Shown: positions 26,742 through 35,255 of the stretch, piece by piece
How the letters are laid out: every line of letters begins with the position of its first letter
Position numbering within the stretch: position 1 is the first letter of the stretch
NCBI RefSeq assembly: GCF_029945805.1
Contig: NZ_JAQSDH010000038.1
Coordinates: forward strand, 62,001 to 126,000
Length of the DNA stretch: 64,000 bases
From: Flavobacterium sp.
Lineage (GTDB): Bacteria > Bacteroidota > Bacteroidia > Flavobacteriales > Flavobacteriaceae
Direction of reading: 5' to 3'
Notes under the pieces: model-generated
Database searches by the model: none
What the model was told of the DNA's origin: nothing
Seen by the model: only the letters and a program-made list of their open reading frames with translations
Translations under genes and position numbers: made by a program

Positions 26742-27758
26742 TTAAGCTTTTGCATAATCCTTAATCCAATTTGCCACAACGCCACACCATTCATCCTCGT
26801 CGTTCATACACGGAATTGCCATAAATTCTTCGCCACCATGTACTTTAAATTCGTGATTGGCTTCCATAGCAATTTCTTCTAAGGTTTCTAAACAATCTGA
26901 AACGAAAGCTGGAGTGACAACGGCTAGTTTCTTAATCCCTTTTTCGGGCATTTTATTAACTTCAACATCGGTATAAGGCGTTAACCATTTATCACCAGCT
27001 AACCTCGACTGGAATGTTTGACTGTATTTGCCTTCGGGAATGCCGAGTAATTTCACCACTTGTTTTGTGGTTTCATAACATTGATGGCTATAGCAAAATT
27101 CATGTGCTGGTGAAGGGGTATGACAACACGAAAAATCCATTTTACAATGTGATTTGGTAATGTCCGTTTTGCGAATATGTCGTTTTGGAATTCCATGATA
27201 GGAGAACAACAAATGATCATATTCAAAAGTGTCCAAATGCTTTTTGATAGAATTTGCCAAGGCCTGAATATAATCGGGTTTGTTATAAAATGCAGGAACA
27301 ATAGTGAACTTCATTTTTGGAAAGTGTTTCGCACGCAATTCTTCTGCCAAAGCAAGAATAGTTGTGGTTGAAGCCATGGCATGTTGCGGATATAAAGGAA
27401 ATAACAGTACTTCGTTTACGCCTTTATCATGCAGTTCTTGCAATCCTTTCATAATGGTAATTGTTCCATAACGCATGGCTAACGCTACGGGAATATCAAC
27501 TAATCCTTGCACCTTTTTGTGCATTTTTTTAGAAATTACAATTAAAGGCGATCCTTCATCAGTCCAAATTCTAGCGTAAGCTTCGGCAGATTTTTTTGGG
27601 CGGGTTTGCAAAATGATTCCACGGACTAATAACGCTCGCAATAAAAATGGTACGTCGATTACGTATTTATCCATTAGAAATTCATCTAAATAAGGCTTGA
27701 CATCTTTTGCAGTCGGACTTTCTGGAGAACCCAGATTTACTAATAATACTCCTTTCAT
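26742..27758 (-). CDS. hemH: Ferrochelatase, with internal cysteine cluster
   Basis: Ferrochelatase inserts Fe2+ into protoporphyrin IX to make protoheme. The 338-residue protein has the family catalytic block LLFSYHGIPKRHIRK (about 183-197) with its essential His188, and the FQSRLAGDKWLTPYT motif near 247. Between them lies an insertion with five cysteines (C205, C211, C212, C222, C227). Some microbial ferrochelatases hold a [2Fe-2S] cluster with internal cysteines; the same is plausible here but unproven. It lies upstream of hemJ on the minus strand. Confidence 0.95.
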   Translation of the reverse strand: MKGVLLVNLGSPESPTAKDVKPYLDEFLMDKYVIDVPFLLRALLVRGIILQTRPKKSAEAYARIWTDEGSPLIVISKKMHKKVQGLVDIPVALAMRYGTITIMKGLQELHDKGVNEVLLFPLYPQHAMASTTTILALAEELRAKHFPKMKFTIVPAFYNKPDYIQALANSIKKHLDTFEYDHLLFSYHGIPKRHIRKTDITKSHCKMDFSCCHTPSPAHEFCYSHQCYETTKQVVKLLGIPEGKYSQTFQSRLAGDKWLTPYTDVEVNKMPEKGIKKLAVVTPAFVSDCLETLEEIAMEANHEFKVHGGEEFMAIPCMNDEDEWCGVVANWIKDYAKA

Positions 27759-27860
27759 ATTGGCAATTTTAATTTTTTTTATAAAAGTAAATAAACTTCT
27801 TTTTTATAGTTTTTGATTAACACTTATTTAGTGCTTGTTTGATATACGAAATCATTTGGA

Positions 27861-28733
27861 TTAGGTATTTTGGTTAAGCGACATTAGATATTTTTTTGGA
27901 GTTGTGGCAAACTTTTTTTTGAATGCTGCAATAAAATGACTTCCGGTGCTGTATCCTATTTTTAGTCCAACTTCGGTAACATTGTACGATCCACTGTCTA
28001 ATAATTGTCTTGCATAATCCATTTTATAATCGAATAAATAACCATAAACCGTATCGCCGTAAATTTGCTTGAAACCCATTTTTAGTTTTTTCAAGCTCAA
28101 ACCAACTTTTTCAGCGAGTTCTTCCAATCCAGGCGGTTCGGCCATATAATTGATGATAATTTCTTTTGCTTTTCTAATTTTCAAAACGTTTTCTTCATCA
28201 ATCAAAAACGGACATTGCTCCGCATCAGGATCTTCAGAACGATTGAAATACAAACTCAATAATTCATAACCTTTACCTTTATAATATAGGTTTTTAATCG
28301 ACGGATTTAGATTATAATGAAATAGTTGACTTAAAACAATCGCCATCGACGGACTGATATCGTTCTCCTTGTAATATTTACGATCTTTATTTTCATCGCT
28401 TAAGAATGGAATATGATTGGCATCATTAGAGAACAATCCGTGGAACTTTTGAATAGAGATTATCACTGAAATAATCCAAGAATTGGGTGCTAATTCTAAA
28501 TTTAAGGGCAACTCTTTTTGTGGATTATAAAATAAAAGTGATTTCTCATCTTTCAATTCTAAGGCATAACTTCCTTCATTGAAGACAAATTTAGCCTTTC
28601 CTTTAATTCCAAAATGAAACTGAATAAGCCCTTGATTTACAGGTCTCTTTACATGAAAAGTTTCATTTCCGTCATTCTGAAACCGAATTAAAATAAAATC
28701 ATTTTCAATTTTTATCTCTTCTTGAGAACCCAT
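27861..28733 (-). CDS. AraC-family transcriptional regulator, divergent from the hem operon
   Basis: The protein is about 290 residues from the ATG at 28733; the frame is open to a GTG at 28814, but the N-terminus MGSQEEIKIENDFILIRFQN looks like a natural start. The N-terminal half is a beta-rich sensory region. The C-terminal about 100 residues hold the two helix-turn-helix units of AraC/XylS proteins (PGLEELAEKVGLSLKKLKMG, then VTEVGLKIGYSTGSHFIAAF followed by KKKFATTPKKYL). The layout recalls PchR-type iron/siderophore regulators. Position and orientation next to hemA suggest that it controls heme synthesis. Confidence 0.85.
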   Translation of the reverse strand: MGSQEEIKIENDFILIRFQNDGNETFHVKRPVNQGLIQFHFGIKGKAKFVFNEGSYALELKDEKSLLFYNPQKELPLNLELAPNSWIISVIISIQKFHGLFSNDANHIPFLSDENKDRKYYKENDISPSMAIVLSQLFHYNLNPSIKNLYYKGKGYELLSLYFNRSEDPDAEQCPFLIDEENVLKIRKAKEIIINYMAEPPGLEELAEKVGLSLKKLKMGFKQIYGDTVYGYLFDYKMDYARQLLDSGSYNVTEVGLKIGYSTGSHFIAAFKKKFATTPKKYLMSLNQNT

Positions 28734-28905
28734 AGCGATATTTTTACGTACATAATTTTGAATTCTGGCCGAAATCTTATTTAGAATCAATCTACATAAT
28801 CGATTTGTTAGCACTTGATTTCAGTACAAATTTAATAGAAATTACGTTGTCAATAGCATTTTGAATTAAAAATTCTCACAGCGACACAAAAAGTCCCTAC
28901 AGCGT

Positions 28906-28956
28906 TACTTTTATAAAGTAGATAATAATAATTTTGTTGAACTTTATAACTAAAGT
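28906..28956 (+). promoter_or_regulatory. Candidate hemA promoter flanked by two related dyads
   Basis: A TAnnTTTG-type -7 box, TAATTTTG, lies at 28929-28936. It is flanked by TACTTT-TAT-AAAGTA (28906-28920) and ACTTTA-TAAC-TAAAGT (28941-28956), two perfect 6-bp dyads sharing ACTTT...AAAGT, about 35 bp apart centre to centre. They are candidate operators for the adjacent AraC-type regulator. The second dyad ends 6 nt before the hemA ATG. Confidence 0.5.
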
Positions 28957-28962
28957 ATTTAT

Positions 28963-30222
28963 ATGGAAAATTTTAACATGTCGAAGCACACTTCTTTTTA
29001 CGCTTTAGGTTTAAGTTACAAAAAAGCGGATGCTACAATGAGAGGTAAATTTAGTTTAGATGCTACCGCTAAATCGACAATTTTAATTCAAGCGGAAGCA
29101 GAAGGAATAGAATCCTTAATCGTTACTTCAACATGTAACCGTACTGAAATCTATGGTTTTGCCAATCATCCATATGAATTGATAAAATTACTTTGTGAAA
29201 ACAGTAAGGGAACGGTTGAAGAGTTTCAAGAAGTGGCTTACATCTACAAAAATCAGGAAGCGGTGAATCATATGTTTCGTGTTGGGACAGGTTTAGACAG
29301 CCAAATTCTAGGCGATTTCGAAATTATCAGCCAATTAAAAATAGCGTTCAACGAAAGTAAATCAAACGGCTTAGTGAATTCCTTCATGGAACGATTGATC
29401 AATTCAGTGATCCAAGCTAGTAAAAAAATTAAAACCGACACTGATATTTCTTCTGGTGCAACCTCTGTTTCATTCGCTTCTGTTCAATACATTATCAAAA
29501 ATGTAGCAGATATTAGCAACAAAAATATTCTACTTTTTGGCACTGGAAAAATAGGTAGAAATACTTGTGAAAATTTGGTTAAACATACGAAACACGAGCA
29601 AATCACCTTAATAAATCGCACCAAAGACAAGGCAGAAAAGCTAGCTCAAAAATTGGATTTAGTCGTAAAAGATTATTCCGATTTACAATTAGAATTACAA
29701 AAAGCTGATATTGTTGTAGTGGCTACTGGCGCACTAAATCCAACCATTGACAAAGCGATATTAAATCTGAAAAAACCATTGTTGATTTTAGATTTATCAA
29801 TTCCGAAAAATGTTCATGAAAATGTTACTGACGTTGAAGGCGTAACCTTGATTCACTTGGATCATCTTTCGCAAATGACTGATGAAACTTTAGAGAAACG
29901 CAAACAACATATTCCTCATGCTGAAACTATTATTGAGGAAATTAAGGAAGAATTCATGGCTTGGACCCGAAACAGAAAGTTTGCTCCAACTATTCAGGCC
30001 TTAAAAGAAAAATTAAACGCAATTAAAGATGGTGAGTTGAGCAAACAACGCAAGAAAAATGCGAATTTTGACGATGCCCAAGCCGAATTAATAAGCAGCC
30101 AAATTATCCAAAAAATTACCAACCATTTTGTAAATCATCTAAAAGATGGTGATTCGATGGACGAAGGAATTGAATGGATTGAAAAAGTATTCCAACTTGA
30201 ACAAGAGAAATCATTCTTTTAA
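28963..30222 (+). CDS. hemA: Glutamyl-tRNA reductase
   Basis: HemA reduces glutamyl-tRNA(Glu) to glutamate-1-semialdehyde with NADPH, the committed step of C5 heme synthesis. The 419-residue protein has the catalytic cysteine C58 in TSTCNRTEIYG, the second signature GLDSQILGDFEIISQLK (near 103-119), the NADPH-binding Rossmann region (ILLFGTGKIGRNTCENLV, about 187-204) and the C-terminal dimerisation helices. Two ATGs (28963 and 28978) could start it. Its partner hemL is not in the window. Confidence 0.96.
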   Translation: MENFNMSKHTSFYALGLSYKKADATMRGKFSLDATAKSTILIQAEAEGIESLIVTSTCNRTEIYGFANHPYELIKLLCENSKGTVEEFQEVAYIYKNQEAVNHMFRVGTGLDSQILGDFEIISQLKIAFNESKSNGLVNSFMERLINSVIQASKKIKTDTDISSGATSVSFASVQYIIKNVADISNKNILLFGTGKIGRNTCENLVKHTKHEQITLINRTKDKAEKLAQKLDLVVKDYSDLQLELQKADIVVVATGALNPTIDKAILNLKKPLLILDLSIPKNVHENVTDVEGVTLIHLDHLSQMTDETLEKRKQHIPHAETIIEEIKEEFMAWTRNRKFAPTIQALKEKLNAIKDGELSKQRKKNANFDDAQAELISSQIIQKITNHFVNHLKDGDSMDEGIEWIEKVFQLEQEKSFF

Positions 30223-30255
30223 GAGTTACTTTTACTACACAAAAACAGAAATAAA

Positions 30256-31182
30256 GTGACTGAAAAAACAATACGCATAGGAACGCGTGATAGTGAATTG
30301 GCACTTTGGCAGGCACACACCGTTCAAAAAAAACTTCAGGATTTAGGATATAAAACCGAAATTATTGCTGTTAAATCTGATGGTGATATTCTTCTTGACA
30401 AACCGCTCTACGAGCTTGGAATTACAGGAATTTTTACGAAAACCTTAGACATTGCTATGATAAATGGTAAAGTCGATATTGCCGTGCATTCTATGAAGGA
30501 TGTCCCAACGGCTTTGCCAAAAGGAATTGTACAAGCAGCCGTTTTAGAACGTGCGAATACCTCAGATATTCTGGTGCATAAAGGGAATTTAAGTTTCTTA
30601 GATAGCAGTGGAATTATTGCAACGGGAAGTCTGAGACGTCAGTCGCAATGGTGGAACAAGTATCCAAATCATTGTGTTGTCGATTTACGTGGAAACGTAA
30701 ACACGCGAATGCAGAAATTAAAAGATAACAATTGGGATGGAGCCGTTTTTGCAGCAGCAGGTTTAGAACGAATCAACCTAAAACCAGCTGATTTTATCAA
30801 TTTGGATTGGATGATTCCAGCGCCAGCACAAGGAGCAATGGTTATAGTTGCAATGGAAAATGACAATTTTACCATTGACGCAGTTTCACAACTAAATGAT
30901 ATCGAAACGGAGATTTGTACGTATATCGAACGTCAATTTTTAAAAACCCTCGAAGGCGGATGTACTGCGCCAATCGGAGCTTTGGCAAAATATAATGAGG
31001 ACGAAGATACGATTGATTTTAAAGGTATTTTATTATCGATCGATGGAAAGCAAAAAATAGAAATCGAAAAAATAGTTCCTATTTCCGAATGGAAAAAACT
31101 AGGATTTAATTGTGCCCAAGATGTGCTGAACAATAACGGCGCAAGTTTGATGGAAACCATTCGTAAAGATTTAAAAAAGTAA
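30256..31182 (+). CDS. hemC: Hydroxymethylbilane synthase (porphobilinogen deaminase)
   Basis: HemC condenses four porphobilinogens into hydroxymethylbilane. The 308-residue protein begins at a GTG (MTEKTIRIGTRDSELALWQ) and shows IAVHSMKDVPTALP (about 75-88), GSLRRQSQW, DLRGNVNTRMQKL, and the dipyrromethane-cofactor cysteine C236 in EGGCTAPIGA. It lies 33 nt after hemA and is clearly co-transcribed. Confidence 0.96.
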   Translation: MTEKTIRIGTRDSELALWQAHTVQKKLQDLGYKTEIIAVKSDGDILLDKPLYELGITGIFTKTLDIAMINGKVDIAVHSMKDVPTALPKGIVQAAVLERANTSDILVHKGNLSFLDSSGIIATGSLRRQSQWWNKYPNHCVVDLRGNVNTRMQKLKDNNWDGAVFAAAGLERINLKPADFINLDWMIPAPAQGAMVIVAMENDNFTIDAVSQLNDIETEICTYIERQFLKTLEGGCTAPIGALAKYNEDEDTIDFKGILLSIDGKQKIEIEKIVPISEWKKLGFNCAQDVLNNNGASLMETIRKDLKK

Positions 31183-31254
31183 TTTTATTTAGTCATGATG
31201 AATGAAAATCATCTGTAGAGCGTTGTAGTTAATTCACCAAATAAGAAGTTTCTA

Positions 31255-31914
31255 ATGATTCAAATTCTTTCCACAAAAACCCTTTTGGACAATCAAAAGC
31301 AAGCCTTGGTAAAAGCCAATTTCAATGTCGTTGAAGCTGATTTTATTCAAACGAAAAGCCAAGCATTTGAATTTAATGAAATTAACGACAATTTGATTTT
31401 TACAAGTCAAAATGCAGTTCAAAGCTTTTTATTAGATCCGAAATCAGACGATTTAAAGGCGAAAAATATTTTTTGTGTCGGATTGAAGACCAAAATTCTC
31501 TTGTCAGAAAGTGGATTTAATGTAATTGCTTATACGGGTTATGCTGAGGATTTAGCCGAAATAATCACGTTGGTTTATTCCAAAGAAAGTTTTACGTTTT
31601 TTAGTGGAAATTTGAGAAGAGAAACCTTGCCAAAAGCCTTGAGAGAAGCCAAAATAAAGTTTAACGAAATCCAGGTTTACGAAACTATTTTAACGCCTCA
31701 TAAAATAAAATCACCTGTTGAAGCCATTTTGTTTTTCAGTCCGTCTGGCATTGAAAGTTATTTAAAAGAAAATACCATCAAGAAAGAAATTTGTTTTTGT
31801 ATCGGAACAACCACTTCGACTGCCTTAGACAAAATCACAAAAAATATAGTAATCGCAGAGCAACCTTCGATTGAAGACGTGATTGAAGAAGTATTAAATT
31901 ATTATAAACGCTGA
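31255..31914 (+). CDS. hemD: Uroporphyrinogen-III synthase
   Basis: HemD closes and inverts ring D of hydroxymethylbilane to give uroporphyrinogen III. HemD proteins are poorly conserved; this 219-residue protein is assigned from its size, the IFTSQNAVQSF (about 42-52) and CVGLKTKILLSESGFNV patterns, the FFSPSGIESYL segment near 160, and its position between hemC and hemE. The spacer to hemC is 72 nt. Confidence 0.88.
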   Translation: MIQILSTKTLLDNQKQALVKANFNVVEADFIQTKSQAFEFNEINDNLIFTSQNAVQSFLLDPKSDDLKAKNIFCVGLKTKILLSESGFNVIAYTGYAEDLAEIITLVYSKESFTFFSGNLRRETLPKALREAKIKFNEIQVYETILTPHKIKSPVEAILFFSPSGIESYLKENTIKKEICFCIGTTTSTALDKITKNIVIAEQPSIEDVIEEVLNYYKR

Positions 31915-31939
31915 AAGCTAATCGCTAGCAGCTAAAAGC
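31910..31939 (+). repeat. Word-like repeat between hemD and hemE
   Basis: Near-tandem copies of a GCTNAAAGC/GCTAGC-like word (GCTGAAAGC, then GCTAGCAGC, then AGCTAAAAGC) fill the spacer and overlap the end of hemD by 5 nt. Confidence 0.5.
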
Positions 31940-31947
31940 AAAAAAAA

Positions 31948-32973
31948 ATGATCAAAAACGATTTATTCCTTCGTGCCTTAAACAATGAAATAGTTGAACG
32001 TCCACCCGTTTGGATGATGCGTCAAGCTGGAAGATATTTACCAGAATTCAGAGCATTACGAGACAAATATGATTTTTTCACACGTTGCGAAACGCCAGAA
32101 TTAGCGGCCGAAATTACGGTTCAACCCATCAGAATTGTAAAGCCAGATGCTGCTATTTTGTTCTCAGATATTTTGGTAATTCCAAGAGCAATGGGAATTC
32201 ACGTCGAATTAAAAGACAATTTGGGACCCATAATTCCAACGCCAATTCGCACCATGGAACAAGTAAATCAAGTGATTGTTCCGGATGTTCATGAAACATT
32301 AGGGTACGTTTTTGATGCCATCAAATTGACCAAAGAAATGTTGAACGATGAGGTTCCATTGATTGGATTTGCAGGTTCCCCTTGGACGATTTTCTGTTAT
32401 GTTGTAGAAGGAAAAGGCTCTAAAAGTTTTGATACCGCTAAAGGATTCTGTTTTTCAAATCCAATTGCAGCGCATACTTTATTACAAAAAATAACAGATA
32501 CCACGATTTTATATTTAAAAGAAAAAGTAAAAGCAGGTTGTAATGCCATTCAAATTTTTGATTCTTGGGGCGGCATGTTATCGCCAGTTGATTACCAAGA
32601 ATTCTCATGGAAATACATTAACCAAATTATAGAAGCACTAGCAGACGATACAAAAGTAATTGTTTTCGGAAAAGGATGTTGGTTTGCTTTAGGCGACATG
32701 GCAAAATCAAAAGCTTCAGCACTTGGAGTAGATTGGACCTGTTCACCAAGAAATGCTCGCTATTTAACTGGCGGAAAAATCACGTTACAAGGAAATTTTG
32801 ATCCATCAAGATTGTTGTCGCCAATTCCGGTGATTAAAAAAATGGTACACAAAATGATTGACGAATTCGGAAAAGACAATTACATCGTAAACCTCGGTCA
32901 CGGAATTTTACCAAACATTCCTGTAGATCATGCTAAAGCCTTTATTGAAGCGGTTAAGGAATATAATAATTAG
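31948..32973 (+). CDS. hemE: Uroporphyrinogen decarboxylase
   Basis: HemE removes four carboxyl groups from uroporphyrinogen III to make coproporphyrinogen III. The 341-residue protein begins with the signature [16 protein letters not shown] (about 20-35), and has [34 protein letters not shown] (about 141-160) and a C-terminal [10 protein letters not shown] motif. It lies 33 nt after hemD. A 106-bp repeat element separates it from hemF. Confidence 0.97.
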   Translation: MIKNDLFLRALNNEIVERPPVWMMRQAGRYLPEFRALRDKYDFFTRCETPELAAEITVQPIRIVKPDAAILFSDILVIPRAMGIHVELKDNLGPIIPTPIRTMEQVNQVIVPDVHETLGYVFDAIKLTKEMLNDEVPLIGFAGSPWTIFCYVVEGKGSKSFDTAKGFCFSNPIAAHTLLQKITDTTILYLKEKVKAGCNAIQIFDSWGGMLSPVDYQEFSWKYINQIIEALADDTKVIVFGKGCWFALGDMAKSKASALGVDWTCSPRNARYLTGGKITLQGNFDPSRLLSPIPVIKKMVHKMIDEFGKDNYIVNLGHGILPNIPVDHAKAFIEAVKEYNN

Positions 32974-32974
32974 G

Positions 32975-33080
32975 GCGTGACCCTGCGGGTCGGGCTTTCC
33001 GTTGCAATCTTTTTTTTAATTCACCTTCGCTAGCGCTACGGTTAATCAAAAAAAAGGATTTCCACTGCAATCCCTCACGC
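32975..33080 (-). repeat. Modular intergenic repeat, copy A (between hemE and hemF)
   Basis: Read on the minus strand, this roughly 106-bp element carries AGTGGAAATCCTTTTTTT near one end and AAAAAAAGATTGCAACGGA near the other, both shared with copy C at 46886-46990. The outermost ends are complementary to each other (GCGTGA/TCACGC). The centre differs and contains a CGCTAGCG palindrome. It encodes nothing and lies inside the hem operon. Confidence 0.75.
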
Positions 33081-33093
33081 AAAGCGTAAAAAG

Positions 33094-34020
33094 ATGAAAG
33101 ATAAATTTCTAAAATACATTCAAAACCTTCAAGACCAAATCGTCGCAGGATTAGAAGCAGTCGATGGTCAAGCCAAATTCCGTGAGGATCTTTGGGAACG
33201 ACCAGAAGGTGGCGGCGGAAGAACGCGTGTTATTGAAAACGGGAAAGTAATTGAAAAAGGTGGCGTAAACATTTCTGCAGTTCACGGAAAATTACCCGAA
33301 GCCATGCAAAAGATGTTCAACGTTGGTGAAGCCGATTTCTTTGCTTGCGGATTGAGTTTGGTCATTCATCCAAAAAGTCCGATGGTCCCAACCGTTCATG
33401 CCAATTGGCGTTATTTTGAAATGTACGATACTTCGACAGAGCTCAGCACAGGTTCACGGAAAGTCATAAATTCATGGTTTGGTGGTGGACAAGATTTAAC
33501 GCCGTATTATCTTTTTGAAGAAGATGCTAAACATTTTCATCAAACGTGTAAAAAGGCTTGCGACAAACATAATTCTGAGTTTTATCCAAAATATAAAAAA
33601 CAATGTGATGCTTATTTTTGGAACGCACATCGTCATGAAGCTCGCGGAATTGGTGGCTTATTTTTCGATTATTGCAAGGAAACGGATGATATGAAAATGG
33701 ACGATTGGTTTAACTTTGTTTCAGAAGTTGGAAATTCTTTCCTAGAAGCATATCTTCCAATAGTAGAAAAAAGAAAAAATTTGCCGTATACCGAAGCACA
33801 AAAAACGTGGCAAGAAATCCGTCGTGGTCGTTATGTTGAATTTAACTTGGTTCATGACAAAGGAACTTTATTCGGATTGCGAACCAACGGAAGAATAGAA
33901 AGTATTCTAATGAGTTTGCCACCGCATGTGCAATGGGTTTACGATCATCATCCAGAACCAAATAGCGAAGAAGAAAAATTAATTAAAGTATTAGAAAATC
34001 CGATAGATTGGATTAATTAA
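33094..34020 (+). CDS. hemF: Oxygen-dependent coproporphyrinogen III oxidase
   Basis: HemF converts coproporphyrinogen III to protoporphyrinogen IX with O2. The 308-residue protein has the family hallmarks: VIHPKSPMVPTVHANWRYFE (about 91-110), SWFGGGQDLTPYYL (near 129-142), HRHEARGIGGLFFDY (about 181-195) and RGRYVEFNLVHDKGT (near 245-259). Use of the O2-dependent enzyme points to aerobic or microaerobic growth. Confidence 0.97.
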   Translation: MKDKFLKYIQNLQDQIVAGLEAVDGQAKFREDLWERPEGGGGRTRVIENGKVIEKGGVNISAVHGKLPEAMQKMFNVGEADFFACGLSLVIHPKSPMVPTVHANWRYFEMYDTSTELSTGSRKVINSWFGGGQDLTPYYLFEEDAKHFHQTCKKACDKHNSEFYPKYKKQCDAYFWNAHRHEARGIGGLFFDYCKETDDMKMDDWFNFVSEVGNSFLEAYLPIVEKRKNLPYTEAQKTWQEIRRGRYVEFNLVHDKGTLFGLRTNGRIESILMSLPPHVQWVYDHHPEPNSEEEKLIKVLENPIDWIN

Positions 34021-34025
34021 CCAGT

Positions 34026-34074
34026 AAGATATTAAGAAAAATTAAGTCAAACGCTTAATAAATCTTAATATCTT
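34026..34074. repeat. Word-like inverted repeat between hemF and hemB
   Basis: AAGATATTAAG (34026-34036) and CTTAATATCTT (34064-34074) are a perfect 11-bp inverted repeat; further TTAAG/CTTAA words lie between. In RNA it could form a weak A-U-rich hairpin in front of hemB. Confidence 0.6.
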
Positions 34075-34095
34075 AATGGTTCAAAAATAAAAAAT

Positions 34096-35091
34096 ATGTT
34101 CCCATTACAAAGAGGCAGACGTTTACGCGTCAACGAATCCATAAGAAGTTTAGTGCGCGAAACCACATTAAGTCCAAGTGACTTTATGTTTCCAATGTTC
34201 ATTGCAGAAGGCGAAAACTACAAAGTAGAAATTTCATCCATGCCCGGAATTTTCCGTCGGTCGATTGATTTAACCGTTTTAGAAGTTAAAGAATTATTCG
34301 ATTTAGGAATTCGCGCCGTAAACATTTACGTAAAAGTCGATGAAAGCTTAAAAGACAACACCGGAAAAGAAGCTTGGAACTCAGACGGATTAATGCAACG
34401 TGCCATCAAAGCAATTAAAGCTGCTTGTCCAGAAATGATTGTTATGCCAGATGTAGCTCTCGATCCCTATTCACTTTACGGCCACGATGGAATAATTGCA
34501 AATGGCGATGTAGAAAACGATTCAACTAATGAAGCCTTAGTAAAAATGGCCGTTTCTCATGCACAAGCTGGAGCCGATTTTGTAGCACCAAGCGACATGA
34601 TGGACGGACGTGTTTTGCGTTTACGCCAAGGTTTGGATGCTGCAGGTTTCCAAAATGTGGGAATCATGAGTTATTCTGCCAAATACGCGTCCGCATTTTA
34701 CGGACCTTTTCGCGATGCTTTAGACAGTGCGCCAAGAGAGGCCGACGTCGAAGTGCCAAAAGACAAAAAAACATACCAAATGGATTATGCTAATCGTCTC
34801 GAAGCCATCAAAGAAGCCTTAATGGATGTCGAAGAAGGTGCCGATATGGTCATGGTAAAACCTGGAATTGCCTATTTAGACATTGTTCGCGAAGTAAAAA
34901 ACGCCGTGAATGTTCCGGTAACCGTTTTCCATGTTTCAGGCGAATATGCCATGGTTAAAGCCGCTGCCGAAAGAGGTTGGCTCGATCACGACAAAATTAT
35001 GATGGAACAATTAATGTGCATTAAAAGAGCTGGAGCAAGCCTAATTTCAACTTATTTTGCTAAAGAAGCAGCAATTTTATTAAATAAATAA
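34096..35091 (+). CDS. hemB: Delta-aminolevulinic acid dehydratase (porphobilinogen synthase)
   Basis: HemB condenses two 5-aminolevulinates to porphobilinogen. The 331-residue protein has the Schiff-base lysine in MVMVKPGIAYLD (near 253-264) and the second active-site lysine in SYSAKYASAFYGPF (near 197-210). At the metal-switch site it reads DVALDPYSLYGHDG (119-132) without the Zn-binding cysteines, indicating the Mg2+/K+-type enzyme. It is the last gene of the hem run and is followed by a repeat cluster. Confidence 0.96.
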   Translation: MFPLQRGRRLRVNESIRSLVRETTLSPSDFMFPMFIAEGENYKVEISSMPGIFRRSIDLTVLEVKELFDLGIRAVNIYVKVDESLKDNTGKEAWNSDGLMQRAIKAIKAACPEMIVMPDVALDPYSLYGHDGIIANGDVENDSTNEALVKMAVSHAQAGADFVAPSDMMDGRVLRLRQGLDAAGFQNVGIMSYSAKYASAFYGPFRDALDSAPREADVEVPKDKKTYQMDYANRLEAIKEALMDVEEGADMVMVKPGIAYLDIVREVKNAVNVPVTVFHVSGEYAMVKAAAERGWLDHDKIMMEQLMCIKRAGASLISTYFAKEAAILLNK

Positions 35092-35097
35092 AATCAT

Positions 35098-35116
35098 CCT
35101 GAGCGCAGTCGAAGGA
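35098..35116 (+). repeat. REP-like fragment next to copy B
   Basis: CCTGAGCGCAGTCGAAGGA resembles one arm of the palindromic repeat found whole at 58843-58900 (GCTGAG...GTCGAAG). It directly abuts modular repeat copy B. Confidence 0.5.
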
Positions 35117-35118
35117 TT

Positions 35119-35223
35119 AGGAGCTATTTCCAGCTATCCATTACAATCTGTCATTGCGAGGAACGAAGTAATCTCATCAAATATTTGCATCGCAATGTCA
35201 GGATTTCCATTTCTATCTGGGCT
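35119..35223 (-). repeat. Modular intergenic repeat, copy B (downstream of hemB)
   Basis: On the minus strand this 105-bp element starts AGCCCAGATAGAAATGGAA and ends in AGATTGTAATGGATAGCTGG plus AAATAGCTCCT, matching both ends of copy C. Its core is different: instead of a T-run/A-run stem it has a CATTGCGA/TCGCAATG inverted pair (35190-35197 against 35152-35159) and a TTGCGAGGAACGAAG-type sequence (plus strand, 35154-35168). The element covers most of the hemB-dinB spacer and its end is near the next gene's promoter region. Confidence 0.72.
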
Positions 35224-35255
35224 AGGTATTTTACTAAAATTCAACACATATTCAC

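Noticed and set aside
28734..28814. N-terminal extension of the AraC-type regulator from a GTG at 28814
   Set aside because: It is possible, but the stretch is basic and unlike the expected sensory domain; the ATG at 28733 is preferred.
32975..33080. IS element or MITE with terminal inverted repeats
   Set aside because: There is no transposase and no clear target duplication; complementary outer ends are seen only in copy A, not in B or C. It is reported as a repeat family of unknown mechanism.
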